Notes: generated from the sequence alone by a model not told the origin. Positions 17,652 through 30,758 are shown, counted from the first letter of the stretch. The stretch: DNA of 64,000 nucleotides from Eleusine coracana subsp. coracana (GCA_032690845.1 CM064431.1:28092300-28156299); one strand, 5' to 3'. A program made the numbers and translations.

Positions 17652-19478
17652 ATGTCGCTTCCAAAGATTTCCACACCTTCATTTGAGGTACCCCTTTTCA
17701 ACGGAGCAAACTATGCTTTGTGGAAAACTCGTATGTCTTCTTATTTTCATAAAATGAACTCACAAATTTGGTGGATCATGGATATAGGCTTCTCTCATGT
17801 CTTGGAGGATCATCCTCCAACCAACGGACAAGAGAAATGCTTGTATCTCGAAGCCCATGCATTTAATGCTTTATCTAGTGCTGTGAGTGCAGAGGTCGAA
17901 GAGAAAATGCTAAATAAGCATGGAGTGCCAAAGAGTGCACACTTGATGTGAAAAGCACTTGAGAAGATGTATGGCTCTAGCAATGATGGGAAACCATTGT
18001 TGGAGTGTGGGCCTAAGAACATCTCCCTTTCAGCATGCTCAAAAGACCAACACCAATATGAGCAATCAGAAGATCAAGAAAATAGGGCTAATCCTATTTG
18101 CCTGGGAAAACCAGTTGGTCCGGCTTCCCAAACCGGTGTGTCTGGTTTTGGCATAATAGAAATTGTTTCTATTAAAATTGTCGACGATCTTGATTGTTGC
18201 AGGTTTAGGCCAAGTGAAGAGTCTACATCACCTACAAGCTCATGGCTAGAAGATGAGGATGCTTTTCATCAAATAGCCAAGAGACAAAGAGAATCCAAAA
18301 GATCCACACTTGTGAAAGGTGATGATTTGAGTAACAATGATGCATGTGCTATTAACTCTCTATCTTATGCAGCACAACTAGAGAAGGCAAATCAAATGAT
18401 TTTCAAGGAGTATCAAAAGCTTGCTAAAAAGCATCTTGATTTGCAAAAGAGACATAACATGCTTTTAAGTTCTCATGACAAGCTTGTTGACACTTATGTC
18501 ATGCTAGAGACAACACATGAGGTTGCTTTGACAGTGGTAAAATCCTACCAACCTCACACTTGCACATGTGCACCTATCTCGATTGATTTATCTTGTGCTA
18601 ACATATGTTGTCCTCAAGAAAAGCCATCTCTTGATGAGCATATAATTGTAGAAACTTGTGATGATCTCATTGCAAGTGAAAATGATGTCCTCAAGGAAGA
18701 AGTTAAGAAGCTCAAGATGGACTTAAGTTGGTTGAAAAGTAAGGGTCATGTGCAACTATCTCAAGATAACCATGACGACATGGTGAAGAAGCTTGAGAAG
18801 GGATCAAGAGTCACATGCTCCCAAACCTCCATAACTGACCCTGAAGAAGTTCATGACACGAAGAGGAAGAGGAAGATCAAATCAAGTGCTCAAGTCATTT
18901 GCTACGAGTGCTCAACAAAGGGACACTTTGCATCTAATTGTCCAAACAAGAAGAAAGCTCAACCAACACTTTCTAGAAGACAATAAAGCCTATAAAAAAG
19001 AAGGTGTTTTGGTTGCAAGGAAAAAGGGCATAGAACAAAACAATGCATAGCAGAATCAAGAAAGCAGCAAGTCTATGAAAACCGGATGGTCTGGTCTCTA
19101 GAACCGAAGTGCCCGGATTCTACAAGCAAACTAAAATCTGCTGAGAAGCTTGAGAAAGGTTTTGTGTCAGCACTTAACCGACACATGAACAAGAGTGAAA
19201 GCGTGAAGAGGAAACTCAAAGTGAGGGCAAATAAGATCAAGCACCGAAGATGTTATGTTTGCCGTGAGAAAGGACACATAAGTAAGTATTGTTCTATGTC
19301 CCAAACGTCACTCAATCTTGTCCATAATAATTTGCTATGTGCTAAGGCCAATATTGACACTAGTGCTACCAAGGTGATTAGTTCTCCCATTGATAGTGCA
19401 AAGTCACTTTGGATGCCAAAAGCTTGTGTAACTAACACTCTAGGACCCAACAAGTGTTGGGTACCAAAATGTGCTTGA
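17652..19478 (+). pseudogene. SIRE-type copia gag, decayed
   Basis: The reading starts MSLPKISTPSFEVPLFNGANY, with ALWKTRMSSYF typical of a copia gag N-terminus. A TGA at about 17949 breaks it (SAHLM, stop, KALEKMYGSSN). The second part, 17967-18986, has a coiled-coil middle (LEKANQMIFKEYQKLAKKHLDL) and a CCHC zinc knuckle (CYECSTKGHFASNC). A third part, 19086-19478, has another knuckle (CYVCREKGHISKYC) and ends NTLGPNKCWVPKCA. The expected protease and pol do not follow. It lies 51 bases after the 5' LTR. Confidence 0.8.
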
Positions 19479-21281
19479 AAGTGTTTATGGAGTGCAGGTG
19501 ATGCATTGATGACTTCGCATGGACAAGAAGAAAACATATGCATGCAAACTTGCCAAGCGTAAAAACGTTTCAACATTTTCTACATCAATGTTATCATAGG
19601 AACAATAAGTATCACTACACTTCTCTCTTTTGTTTTCCTTATTCCTGCTGTAATATGTTTACATATGTAATAACTCGAGAAGTGCTCTCAAGGAACATTA
19701 CATGAATGTCATATGTAAAGAGATGCAATTAATGTCTCCTTTGGAGAAATCTGTTTTGTGAACATCTTTTAGGGGTTACAAGCATACAAGAAGTCAAGAC
19801 AACCAAACAGATAGGGACGGAAGTGCCGTCAACAGCCTTTCTATAGTTCATGATAGTTCCATGGCTTCACTAGCTCGTGACAGAGAGTGATGGAAGTTCT
19901 GTCACCTAGTGACAGAAGTTCCATCGTATCCACAAAAGAGATACATAGAAGAAGGGAGGAGAAATGAATAAAAAATTCATTATGATGATCTCTAGTAATT
20001 TCAAGACTATAAGTTAAGAGTGTCATTGAACCTTCATGCCTCCTCTCTTCACAAGAAAAATTCCTACTTATTTTGTTTGTAAGTGGCTCTCTGCTCTTTT
20101 CAAATTCTAGTTGTTTATCTAATACCTTAACTAAGACATAGTTTAAATCTTCTCATGATCATAACTGAGCAGTGTGCACATGTGAATATTTTTCAATGAC
20201 ATGATGCACACATTAAGGGGGAGATTCACACCATGTCTTATGTTAAGAGGAACTAATGTTTTTCTGTAGGTGATTGTGTGGGCAACATTTACATGGATAA
20301 TATTGCTTATGGAACTACTATCATTGTGAAGGCTTTGAAAGTGCATTCAATCAAGTGGTGGATATGACTAAAGACAATGGAGACGTCCGACGTTCATGAG
20401 TCCCAAGATCTATCATACTCAAAATCTAACAATGTCTTGATCCGATTAACAAATCTTGCAAGAGTACACCGCTACATTAACTCTAGCTCACAAGACAAAG
20501 AGAAGAACAATCTAATGGCAAAGGTATGTCCTACAGTTACAACTTTGTGTTCCCTTGCCTATAGAACTCATGTGATAGGTTATGTCCTGGCATGTGTACG
20601 GCCTCGTATCATGGCATGCTCTTTGTGAGCTAGGATAGATTTTTCAAAAGACTTCCTTTATCTTGTTATAATTATGGTTTTTGAAAAACTTTGGTTCTTG
20701 ATCTTTGTGATCATATCGAGCAAATTGTGATTATAGTTAAAATTGATTGATTGTTGTCTAACCACAATTTGTGAGATCATCTATCTCAAGTCCAAAAATC
20801 CAATCTTGCTCCACTCTGATCAAAATCTCAATCTCTCACTTTTTGGAATAAGATTTGCAAAAAGTTGGAAAAGAAAAGTGCAAGGCATGATATGGAAAGG
20901 AGAGGGCAGCTTTATTCCTCTCAATACCAAAGGTAGAAAAAGACAACTAAGAGGCCCTTACCTAGAGGAGAGACATGACCATAGAAGAGGAAGTAATGGC
21001 ACCTGTTGATGATGATCAAACCTCCTTTGTTAGTGATGATGTAGAGGATTAAACTTGGCTTCCATCTCCTCCTAGGGCCTTCATCAAGGGAGGGGACAAG
21101 CTAAGTCAACTAGTGTAGCAATGTTTCTGCAGGAAGTCAGGAAGAAGAAGAAAATGAGGATTTTGAAACATTTGTTGTGGATGAGCCTATAAAATCAATA
21201 GTCAGAAACTTTAGTGCTTCTTTGTTCTCAGAACCTTCTAATCCTTCTTGAAGAACAAGAGTAAACTATAAAGCGCGGAGT
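19479..21281 (+). other. Non-coding remainder of the SIRE-type element
   Basis: Sequence downstream of the decayed gag. It contains GGAAGTTCTGT-like motifs (about 19816-19925), a purine-rich TTAAGGGGGAGATT near 20212-20226 that resembles a PPT, and short open frames with no recognisable domain. Pol is missing. It ends at a junction with the gypsy LTR at about 21282 and no 3' LTR of its own is seen. Confidence 0.55.
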
Positions 21282-23203
21282 TGCAACAATAGGTTCTCAA
21301 ATTTTAACCAAATTCATCTTTTCATGCGAACCATAAGTGTATCAAACGGTCCCATAACCTATCGTTGACTCCACTAGAATAAGCATAGCATTTTCTAACG
21401 AAACGCTTACTAACATAGACTAACATAGGTCATTGTTCGTTTATGCAAGTGGGTTTTCATCCAAGCCCTATACCTAATGCACATTACACTATCCTTATAT
21501 TGTGATTAAACAAAAAGGACTTGCAAAATAAATAGGTGTGCACTGGGGCTTGCCTTGGGAGTGATCGTAGTTAGTGTGTCCGATGAATTTCACGTCAGTA
21601 CTGGCTTTCTCCGGTGTGGTCTCCTCGAGTTCGTTTCCTATATGAAAATGGCAATGCACGAATAAGAGACAAATGCCCAAGGATTATGGAACTTCTTAAA
21701 TAACCATGACATGTATGATGATGAACATGTGCACCTGCTGTTATTCATGACCTAAACATGCTGAATGAACAATACCAGGGAGTCAATAATAGTAATTTAT
21801 CTATTTAGGCATATAAGTCAATATTTAGCTAATTAATTCCTAAGCTATTTATTAAATAAACTAATTAAGAGGAAAAACATACTTCTATTGCTAAGGATTT
21901 AACATGGAATTTAATATGAAGGAGTCAAGCCATAAGTAACAACCAGGCAAAGTTTCATAATTAAATCCCTAATAGAGAATTTATAAAAATTCATTTACTA
22001 GAAATAATGATTATGCAATAACTCGGAAAATACGCATAAAATGGAGATGTGCTTTTGCAGAACGTTTATAGATGCCAGGAGATGCTTACTGACCAAATTT
22101 CTTGATTTTACAATTTATATATTTTTACTTATGGATTTATTAATCTTAGAAGGGTTCCAACTTTGGTGAATTTTTTAATTAATAAACTTCAGAACCTTGA
22201 TGCTCATCTTACTTTTTGGATAGAGGAGAATTTTTTGAATCCAACAAAATTGGTTTTGAATTTTTCTGACCTTTAGTTTTTGAGTTACGGATTTTTGAAT
22301 ATTTATCAAAGTTCAGACTAATTTACGAAAATGCCATCAGCATTTTTAAATTGGCAAAGGGCGCGCGCGGTGGATAGGCTCACCGGAGCTTTGCCGAGGG
22401 CTCACCGCTGGCCTCTGCAGAGGGAGATGGGGGACGGGAGCGGCACCGAAGTGACCCTCGCGCGACGGCGAGTCCTCCCCGGTGGTGGCCGGAGCAGTAG
22501 CGGCGATGGCGGCGGTGGTAGGGGTGAGGTTCGGCGGCGTCGTGCGCTACATACAGGGGACGAGAAGGGTCGGGAGTTGGTCGAGAAGCTTCACCGTTGC
22601 ACGGAGATCACTAGCATGAAAGAAGACGTCGACGGTGATGGCCGGAAGGTGGGTCTCGTCGGGGGGGGGGGGGGGGGGGATCCCGTGGCGGCGGGGCTCC
22701 TTTCTTCTCAGGGGGCTGCTAGAGGAGGTCATAGCATGATGATTTGAGGAAGATGCAGAAGAGGGGCTGCTGTAATTTGACAAAAATCCAAAGTTACCAT
22801 GCTCCAATAATTATGCCAATTTTTCTGCTTGTCCACCAAATATCTTCTCCAACTGTGCTTTTGAGGTCAGGTCAAGATCTCTTCTGGAAAAATTATGACA
22901 ATTCATAGAACAGAGGAACCTTTTTCTATATTTAAAGAATTTTAAGGGTATTTAGGCTTTACCAAAAATTCCGATAAATTCCCTAAAAATCATTCTTTAT
23001 ATGATCCACTGGAGTATCTAGAAACATTGGCATACTTTCATTGAGTTTTGTGATATTTGTGCAAGGCTAGTATTTCGCCGATTTGGATTTAATTATTTAA
23101 ATTCCCCTATTCTTTGGCAATCTAATTACTCACATTTTAATTAGCTAGCAATTAGCATTAGTATTAGTTTAATTTCCTTTTTGTGACATGGGATGTCATA
23201 ACA
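21282..23203 (-). repeat. 3' LTR of the chromovirus, distally truncated
   Basis: Closely matches 34832-37180, including the GC-rich core with the 19-G run at 22661-22679. Its internal edge is firm: in element sense AAGGGGGAG (PPT, about 23204-23212) precedes TGTTATGACATCCC. The outer edge, at CGCGGAGTTGCAAC, lies well inside the LTR, so the last 950 bp or so are gone and no target duplication can be read. Confidence 0.85.
22661..22679 (+). repeat. Poly-G tract, 19 G
   Basis: Run of G after GGTGGGTCTCGTC. It occupies the same LTR position as the run at 36219-36236 in the other LTR. Confidence 0.9.
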
Positions 23204-23272
23204 CTCCCCCTTAAAAGGAATCTCATCCCGAGATTCACAATAAGACGGACGAGGAAGAGGGAGTGTGGGCGG

Positions 23273-23680
23273 TTACCGGATTTGCGTGGTCAAGAACTCG
23301 GGAATGTTGGTTTTTAGAAACTCTTCTTGCTCCCAAGTTGCTTCGTCTTTGGTATGGTTACTCCATTGCACTTTGTAGAAGGTGATGGTGCGATTGCGCG
23401 TTACCCGGTCCTTTTGATCAACAATCCGAACGAGGTATTTGGGGTAGGAGAGGTCTTCTTCCAATTGTTCGGTGTCAGAAATGACCATGTCAACCGGAGG
23501 CTTTAAAGATTTCTTGAGTTGGGAGACATGGAAGACATTGTGCACCCGAGCAAGATTCTCCGGTACTTGCAATCGATAAGCAATTGCGCTACATTTCTCC
23601 GTGATCGGAAAGGGTCTGATGTAGCGGGGTGCCAATTGACCCTTGATTCCAAAGCGAGATATGCCTTTTTTGGGGGAAAC
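23273..23680 (-). pseudogene. Integrase C-terminus with chromodomain
   Basis: Minus-strand reading from about 23680 gives RVSPKKGISRFGIKGQLAPR, then YRLQVPENLARVHNVFHVSQLKK and a chromodomain-like tail (YPKYLVRIVDQKDRVTRN, FYKVQWSNHTKDEATWEQEE). The chromodomain of such integrases is thought to guide insertion by binding histone marks. It is the continuation of the integrase at 27617-28535, split from it by the solo LTR. It ends 70 bases before the 3' LTR. Confidence 0.85.
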
Positions 23681-23685
23681 CCGAA

Positions 23686-26600
23686 TGTCGCAACCCTATA
23701 CCGAAGTATAGAGCGTGCCGTACAGGATCGCCTCGGGAGATGGTTAGCGAAGTAACCATACATAGCGTTCACACACGAACATCCATCATTTACAGAGATA
23801 CATCATTAAGTGTATAATATTACAAGTTCAAGAGTCATAGCGGAAGCAAATTTAGTTACCTTATCATACATATGTTCTTGGTTCATATTACATAAATATG
23901 CGGAGGCGGAAAAATACGTCAAGCACTACACAGAACCTAAGTAAACCATGCCGGCCCTAGGGCAATGGCTCACTCATCTTGCTTAGGGGAGCTGGGGACC
24001 CATTCAATGGTCCAGTTCTGGGGCTCCTCACCTTCCCACACAACTTTGTTACAGCAATCACAATAAGTCGCTTGAGGTAAACCTGAAAAACCACATAATC
24101 ACAAAGCCTGAGTATCTAGCATACTCCGCAAGACTTACCCGTCCAAAAGGTTTGCTAAAACCGACTCCTAACATGCAGGGGGCTGACCGCGTTTATTTGA
24201 TATTTGCAGAAAAGCACCTATTACTTCTATGCGGCGGTGCTTATTCCTTAACCAAGATTTTAATTGCTTGTTGCAGAACAGGAACTGTAGTTGAACCTAG
24301 CTAGCTGCTAAGACTTGTACAAATATAAAGAACAATACAACATAGCAATATGTATCCATAGAGTAAATAAATTTCAGCATCATAACCAAACTTCTCTACT
24401 TAAAGTATCATTGCCACTGCTCGAAACAAGAGGTACTCATAACCGCGAGGGACGGCAATTCGAATCGATTTGCATCCTGTAGGAGAATAACCCAAATGCA
24501 CGACATACGCATCATTTAAGAACACGTATGGCCACCGTTCACGAGGTTGCGATAAAGTCGATCCGGGGCCATTGATCCCGAGTACACGTCCTCCCCGAGA
24601 TACAGTACTTCGTATCCGAGGCTTAACCCGTGCACTCTCCAGCGGTCCTCGACCCGTGCATCCACCATGCCATTCACATCACCTCTGGATCGATGAGTAA
24701 TACCGTCCAACAATACGGCGCCCAAGTTACTAGGTTTACCAATTCCCATATAGAGGTATGCACTTGGTACTGTTCAATACTTGTCCGCGGAGTTGCAACG
24801 ATAGGTTCTCAAATTTTAACCAATTTCATTCTTCACGTGAATCATGATTGAATCAAGTGATCCCATAGCCTACCGTTGACTTCACTAATTTAAGCCTAGC
24901 AGTTGCTAACGAAAGGCTTATTAACGTAAACTAAGTATAGGTCATAGTTTGTTTATGCAAGTGGGTTTCCATCCAAGCCCTATACTTAATGCACAATACA
25001 ATATTCCTCTATTGTGACAACATAAAAAGGACTCGTAAATCAGTAGGTGTGCACCGGGGCTTGCCTTGGGAGTGATCGTAATTAGAGTTCTCGACGGGGT
25101 TTAGCTCAACCTCGGGCTCCTCAGGGTTGCTTGCCACGTCCTTGCTCCCCGTCTCGCTTCCTAATCAATGCAGTGCAATGCACGGTAATGAATTGGACGA
25201 TGATTTATGGCACTTCCTCAATAAATAGAATTTGATGGGATGATGCTCCTGCATGAGATGACATGCTTGCACACACTCTGGGCAATTACTGAATTTAAGG
25301 GGACAAACTTCTAATTAGGGAAGTGGGAGGCATGGCAATCAGTAAGCATAACAGCTATATCCCCAATACAAGGATACCTCTGGTGCTAAGGAATTAACAG
25401 GTATTTCTCATCGGTGTGACAAGGCCTACTTAGCAGACATGCAAGCCTCTTAACTACATTCTTACCCGGGGTGCATTCACCAATTATAATGCCCATGCAA
25501 GAGAACATAGAAACTTTATATTGCAAGGTTAACCCTGGCATGTGTCTCTTTCTGTAACCTCCTAGAAGTCGACATGCTCACTTTTAATTATACCCTAAAC
25601 CAATCTAGATATATAAGCTAATTGTGAATCATGAGCATACAATGGAAAATAACAAACTTTACTGTAAGTCAAGATTCACATGTTGCATGGGCAGTCCCAA
25701 AGGTAGATTTATCCTTATTAAAAACTCTATGCATATACAAGGCACTATTTACATTGGAATTCCTTCAAGCTAATTATTAATGAGCAATTTAACAACACGA
25801 GCATGCTGATGGTGCCCTAATTTTTTTCATGGAGATTTTATAGGTATGTATAAATTCCCAAAGAGCAGGAATACTAAATTTCAGAATTAAAATCCTACCC
25901 AAGAATCTATATAATTCATTTACTGAAAATGGGGATTATGCAATAACACTAGAAATTTGCATAGAAGATGGGAATGTGCTTTTGTACAAAGTTCAGGAAT
26001 GACATGTAATGCTTACTGACCAAATTCCATGATTTTACCAGCTATAAATTTTTAATTATAAATTTAATACTCTTAGCAAGGTTCTAACTTTGGTGATTAA
26101 ATTTTATTAATCTACTGCATAACTCTAGCTCTCATCTTATTTTCCTGGTAGAGGAGGATTTTATGAATCCAACAAAATTGGTTTCATGCTCATTGGACTT
26201 TTATTTCTCGAGTTATGAATTTTTGAAGATTTTAACAAAGTTGGGGCTAAATTATAGAAATGCCACTCGGCATTTTCAAATGCCCGAGGGCGCGCGCGCG
26301 CGTGGTGGCCGTCGCCGGCGAGCCTGGGCCAGCGTCCAATCGGCGGCGCGGCTAGGACAACACCGATTGCCTACGTGCTCATCATCCCCTGGCGGTCTCG
26401 TGGGTGCGGCTGGCGACCGACGGGAAGCGCCGGAGACGGCCGACGGCGAGCAGCGGAGCAGGGGAAAGCTACGGTGACGTCGCACGGCGAGCACGGCGAG
26501 CGAGAGGGGTCGGGGAGTGGCGGGAGAGCATCACCTTGGTGCGGAGATCGACAGCGTGGAGGAGCTAGGCGACGGGGAGGGCCGGAGGGGGGGTCTCGTC

Positions 26601-27611
26601 GGTGGGGTGGGGAGGGACCCGACGGCGGCGGCTCCTTTCTTCGTAAATTCCGGCGAGGTCTCTGTGGCAGAGGGGAAACGGGGCAGGGGCACGCCAGGGA
26701 AGATACTCGTGCACTGATTTGAGGAGACAGGAGCGAACGGGGGGCTGTCTAGGTGGAGCTCGACGCGATGGCAGTCATGGCGGCGGGAAACAGAGGCATT
26801 GCTCAATTTCCACCATTGCTTTCACCGGCGGTGGAGATGGGGGTGCTGGGGGTTCCTGGAGTGGCGAGAGGGAGTGGAGGGAGGTAGGGGGGGGGGCTGT
26901 ACTCGCCGGGAGAGCGGGGGGGGGGGGGGGGATGGCTTTTGCCGCCGGGGCGCTTATAACCGAGAGAGTGAGAGAGATCGGGGGGGGGGGGGGGTGAGCT
27001 GGCCGTGGGAGAGTGGTTCGCCGGTGGGGGGTCTTCAAAGCAGCGCCGGTGGCACAGCGACGGGCAGGCGGAGCAGTGGCCGGGATTGTCAAGAGAGAGG
27101 AGACGAGCGGTGGCCGGCGGGGGGGGGGGGGGGGGTGGTACGGTGGTGTCGATCGAAGAGTGGCCCAAGGACAAAGAAGCTGTTGACCCCGATTTACTAG
27201 AACAGTGATCGGCACTTGGCATAAATCTCCAAGCTTCGTTGCTCCAAACTCTAAGCCAATATTTGTGTAATTTCATCAAAACTTACTTGCCAACTTTGTT
27301 TTTGGGGCCACATCAAAATTCTTTCTGGAAAATTAATTAAAATTCTTGGAACAGAGGTGCTGTTTTCTGTACTTAGGGAATTTCTAGGGGTATTAAACCT
27401 TTACCAAAAATTCTGGTAAATTCCCCAAAATTCTTTCTTGACATGCTCCACTGGAATATGCAAAAATATTGGCATAGTTCCATTGAGTTTTGCAAGGTTT
27501 TTGAAAAGCTACTAAATGGACAATTGGTGGAATTAACTAATTAAATTATTTCCCTTTTTCTTTGGCAATTTAGTTATTTGACATTTTTACTTGGTGACTT
27601 GGGATGTCACA
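23686..27611 (-). mobile_element. Solo LTR of the chromovirus family inside the integrase
   Basis: A 3.93-kb LTR, TGTCGCAACCC to GATGTCACA on the + strand, with a perfect 5-bp duplication CCGAA at 23681-23685 and 27612-27616. It matches the host element's LTRs (33878-37180) in order but with clear divergence, so it is another member of the same family. Its GC-rich core (about 26280-27180) holds four poly-G runs and many spurious open frames on both strands. Removing the LTR plus one CCGAA restores a continuous integrase frame (VYLR joined to VSPKKG). Confidence 0.92.
26887..27135 (+). repeat. Cluster of four poly-G tracts
   Basis: Runs of 10 G (26887-26896), 16 G (26916-26931), 15 G (26980-26994) and 17 G (27119-27135) within 250 bp of the solo LTR core. 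Confidence 0.9.
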
Positions 27612-27616
27612 CCGAA

Positions 27617-28535
27617 GATAGACCTGACCTCCCTTTTCGAACTCCAGGGGACGTCTTGTTTTGTTGGAATAGCTTATTTGACGACATTGTGCGGCTTTAA
27701 TGTTGGCTTGAATTTGTCGCACTTTCTCCTCGGCTTGAGTAACAAGATCTGGACCAAAATTAATCCTTTCTCCTGATTCCGACCAATTTAACAGTGTTTG
27801 GCATGAGTGGCCATACAATGCCTCAAACGGTGACATTCCTGAACTCTCTTGGTAGCTATTGTTGTACGAGAATTCGGCGAACGGAAGACAGTCATTCCAA
27901 TTTCCATGATTGTTTAGAACACATGCTCTCAACATGTCCTCCAAATATTTATTTAGCCTTTCGGTTTGACCATTCGTTTGCGGATGATAAGCGAAGCTCT
28001 GAATAAGAGTAGTACCAAGACAAGAATGCAGTTGCTCGCAAAAACAAGCGATAAATTTAGGACCTCGATTAGAGATGATGGTCTTGGGTACAGCGTGCAA
28101 ACATAGCACTCTTGATATGTAGAGCTCGGCATACTTTTTGGTAGAGTAGGTTGTATGGACGGGAATAAAATGAGCGGATTTTGTCAACCTATACACAATA
28201 ACCCATATGGAATCATGCTTCTTGGGTGTGAGAGGCAACCCAACAATGAAATCCATAGCAATATCCTCCCATTTCCATGTGGGGATTTTTAAGGGATTTA
28301 AAAGACCGGCTTTCTTCAAATGATCAACCTTCACATGTTGGCAAGTATCACACTCGACAACATAACGAGCAACTTCTCGCTTCATGCGTGTCCACCAGAA
28401 CTTTTCCTTTAAACCGCGGTACATCTTGTTGCTACCGGGATGTATGGAATATTTGGACAAGTGAGCCTCATCCAATATTTTCTTTTTTAATTCCACATTC
28501 TTTGGAACCACAAGACGGTTGTTGAACCATAGCAC
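27617..28535 (-). pseudogene. Gypsy integrase core, inactive
   Basis: The reading includes the H2C2 zinc-binding region (HLSKYSIHPGSNKMYRGLK, then CDTCQHVK), the first catalytic Asp in DIAMDFIVGLP, and the DDE region around IISNRGPKF and QTNGQTERLN. The second catalytic Asp is replaced by Asn (codon at about 28068-28070), so catalysis should be lost. The frame ends at VYLR, where the solo LTR enters; the C-terminal part is at 23273-23680. A stop separates it from the RNase H part. Confidence 0.85.
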
Positions 28536-28550
28536 TCCATCTTCATCTTG

Positions 28551-29647
28551 TCAGAAACATATAGCTTCATCTTTGCCTATCCTTTGTCGGATATGTTCCA
28601 TTCCCTTGTCTTTCTTTTGTGCTTCAACAATTTCTTCGCGAAGGGTAGGAACAAGAGCTAGATTATACAAGGATCTATATGGAACAATACGAAGACTCAG
28701 TTCACTAGAATCTGAAATTTGAGAAGATTCTGTAGAGCAAACAGTTGTGTGATGGCATTGGTCCCTCCGACTTAAGGAGTCGGCAACCACATTGGTCTTT
28801 CCAGGGTGATAATGAATTTCCAATCCATAATCCTTATCAATTCTAGCCATCTACGCTGCCTCATGTTCAGTTCTTGCTGCGTGAATATGTACTTGAGACT
28901 TTTGTGATCCGTGTAGAGATTGACAAGGTTACCAAGGAGATAATGGCGCTAGGTTTTTAAGGCTAGGACAACGGATGCCAACTCCAAGTCATGAGTGGGA
29001 TAATTTTGCTCATGTTTTTAGAGCTGTCGAGAGGCATAGGCAATGACACGGCCTTCTTGCATAAGTACACAACCATTTCTGGTGCCCGACGCATCACAAT
29101 AAACATCAAACAGTTTGGTAATATCAGGTTGAGCCAAAACCGGGGTAGTTGTCAAATGCTTTCGGAGCGACTGGAAGGCTTCCTCACATTCGCTACTCCA
29201 ATGAAATTTGGCATCTTTTTCCAGTAACTTAGTCATAGGATTGGCAATTCTTGAGCACTTGGGAATAAATTTCCGATAGTAGCCGGCAAGACCAAGGAAA
29301 CTATGAATTTGCTTGATAGATTTCGGAGTTTTCTACTTCAACACATCTTCAACCTTGCTAGGGTCAACAGCTACACCTTTCGCTGAAATGATATGACCCA
29401 AAAATGGAACTTGCTTTAGTCAAAATTCACACTTTCTAAATTTGGCGTATAGTTGATGATCTCGGAGCCATTGTAGAACAATGCGGAGGTGTTCGGCATG
29501 CTCTTCTTCGGATTTGGAATAGACAAGGATATAGTCGATGAATACAACCAAAAATTTATCTAATTCCGGCATGAACACAGAATTCATCAAATACATGAAG
29601 TGAGCTGGAGCATTGGTGAGACCAAAGGACATGACAAGATATTCCAA
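28551..29647 (-). pseudogene. Gypsy RT (second half) and RNase H, broken
   Basis: Segments in several frames: MSFGLTNAPAHFMYLMNSVF and VVFIDYILVYS (29420-29647), then FHWSSECEEAFQSLRKHLT and FDVYCDASGTRNGCVLMQ (RNase H, 29018-29236), then LEIHYHPGKTNVVADSLSRR (28551-28850). The RT motif normally reads F/Y-x-DD; here the second Asp is Tyr (FIDY, about 29531-29542), so the polymerase site is lost. Stops and frameshifts separate the pieces. Confidence 0.85.
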
Positions 29648-29734
29648 AAGACCATATCATGTAGAGAAAGCGGTTTCCAGAATGTCTTCGGCTCGGAGTT
29701 TTATTTGGTGGTAACCGGATCGAAGATCAATCTT

Positions 29735-30721
29735 TCAGAAGACTTTGGCACCAATGAGTTGATCAAAGATAATATCAATTCGAGGTAGAGGGTATTTGTT
29801 CTTGATGGTTACGACATTTAGGGGCCTATAATCGACACATAGGCGCAGGGTCTTGTCTTTCTTCTTCACAAAGAGGGTGGGACATCCCCACGGAGACGAA
29901 CTAGGCTGAATGTAACCCTTGTCCATAAGCTCTTGTAATTGCTCTTTCAACTCTGCTAATTCATTAGGAGCCATTTCGTATGGCCTACGAGAGATAGGTG
30001 CCGTACCGGGTAAGAGTTCAATCTTAAACTCGACATCCCTATCCGGAGGCATTCCCGGTAGATCATCCGGAAACACGTCAGATAAGTCACATACCACTGG
30101 AATATCCTCTATCTTTTTCCTTTCAACATGATGGACTTGAGAAGTGGACATCTTGGGACAAGGCAATCGGAGAACAGATGGGCCATGTAGAGGCAAGTTT
30201 AAGTGGACTTCCCGGGATTCGATGTGCAAAACGGCTTTATGCTTAGCCATCCACCTCATACCAAGGATTATATCAATGCCTTGACCTTCGAGGATGATTA
30301 GTGAAGTGTAGTATATGTTGCCCGCTAGTTTAAGTGGCAGTCCTCTTAGCTCAAGATTGGTTCTTATTTTTCCATTGATTGATGTGATGATGTAAGGTGT
30401 TCCCATAGCCGTGGGGGCAATTTTCAAATGATTCACACATGCTTGACTAATAAAATCATGCATTGCTCCGGAATCAAAAAGAATCATAGCGGAACGTTGG
30501 TTGATCGAAAACATACCCGCGAGGATGGGTTCTCCGACTTGAATCTCTTCAACTGTGGTATGGTTGACTCGACCATTCTTATGAGTGGGAGTAGAAGATT
30601 GAGGACGATTGCCATTGCTGTTGTTGTTGTTGCCTTGACTGCGCTTCAGAAAACAACACTCCTTTGCAAAATGACCGAGACGGCCACAGTTGTAGCATGG
30701 CTGCAGTGAACCGGACCTCAC
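29735..30721 (-). pseudogene. Gag zinc knuckle, protease and RT N-terminal part
   Basis: A 328-codon open frame. In order it has a CCHC knuckle CYNCGRLGHFAKEC, a retropepsin-like protease with the active-site triad DSG (LFDSGAMHDFIS) and IDIILGMRWM, and the RT start (PYEMAPNELAELKEQLQELM, PSSSPWGCPTLFVKKKDKTL, LCVDYRPLNVVTIKNKYPLP). It stops at 29735 and the RT resumes in another frame. The upstream gag body is at 30850-31674; the two are separated by a poly-G tract at 30741-30758 that reads as proline codons. Confidence 0.85.
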
Positions 30722-30740
30722 AACTTGATTAGCTTGCTGT

Positions 30741-30758
30741 GGGGGGGGGGGGGGGGGG
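30741..30758 (+). repeat. Poly-G tract in gag, 18 G
   Basis: Eighteen G on the + strand, six proline codons in gag sense. A length change here would shift the gag frame, and the flanking gag frames are indeed offset. Confidence 0.9.

Noticed and set aside
22331..22747. GC-rich frames in the LTR cores (also 26163-27279 and 35793-36722)
   Set aside because: They occur on both strands and in several frames, contain homopolymer runs and differ between LTR copies; composition alone produces them.
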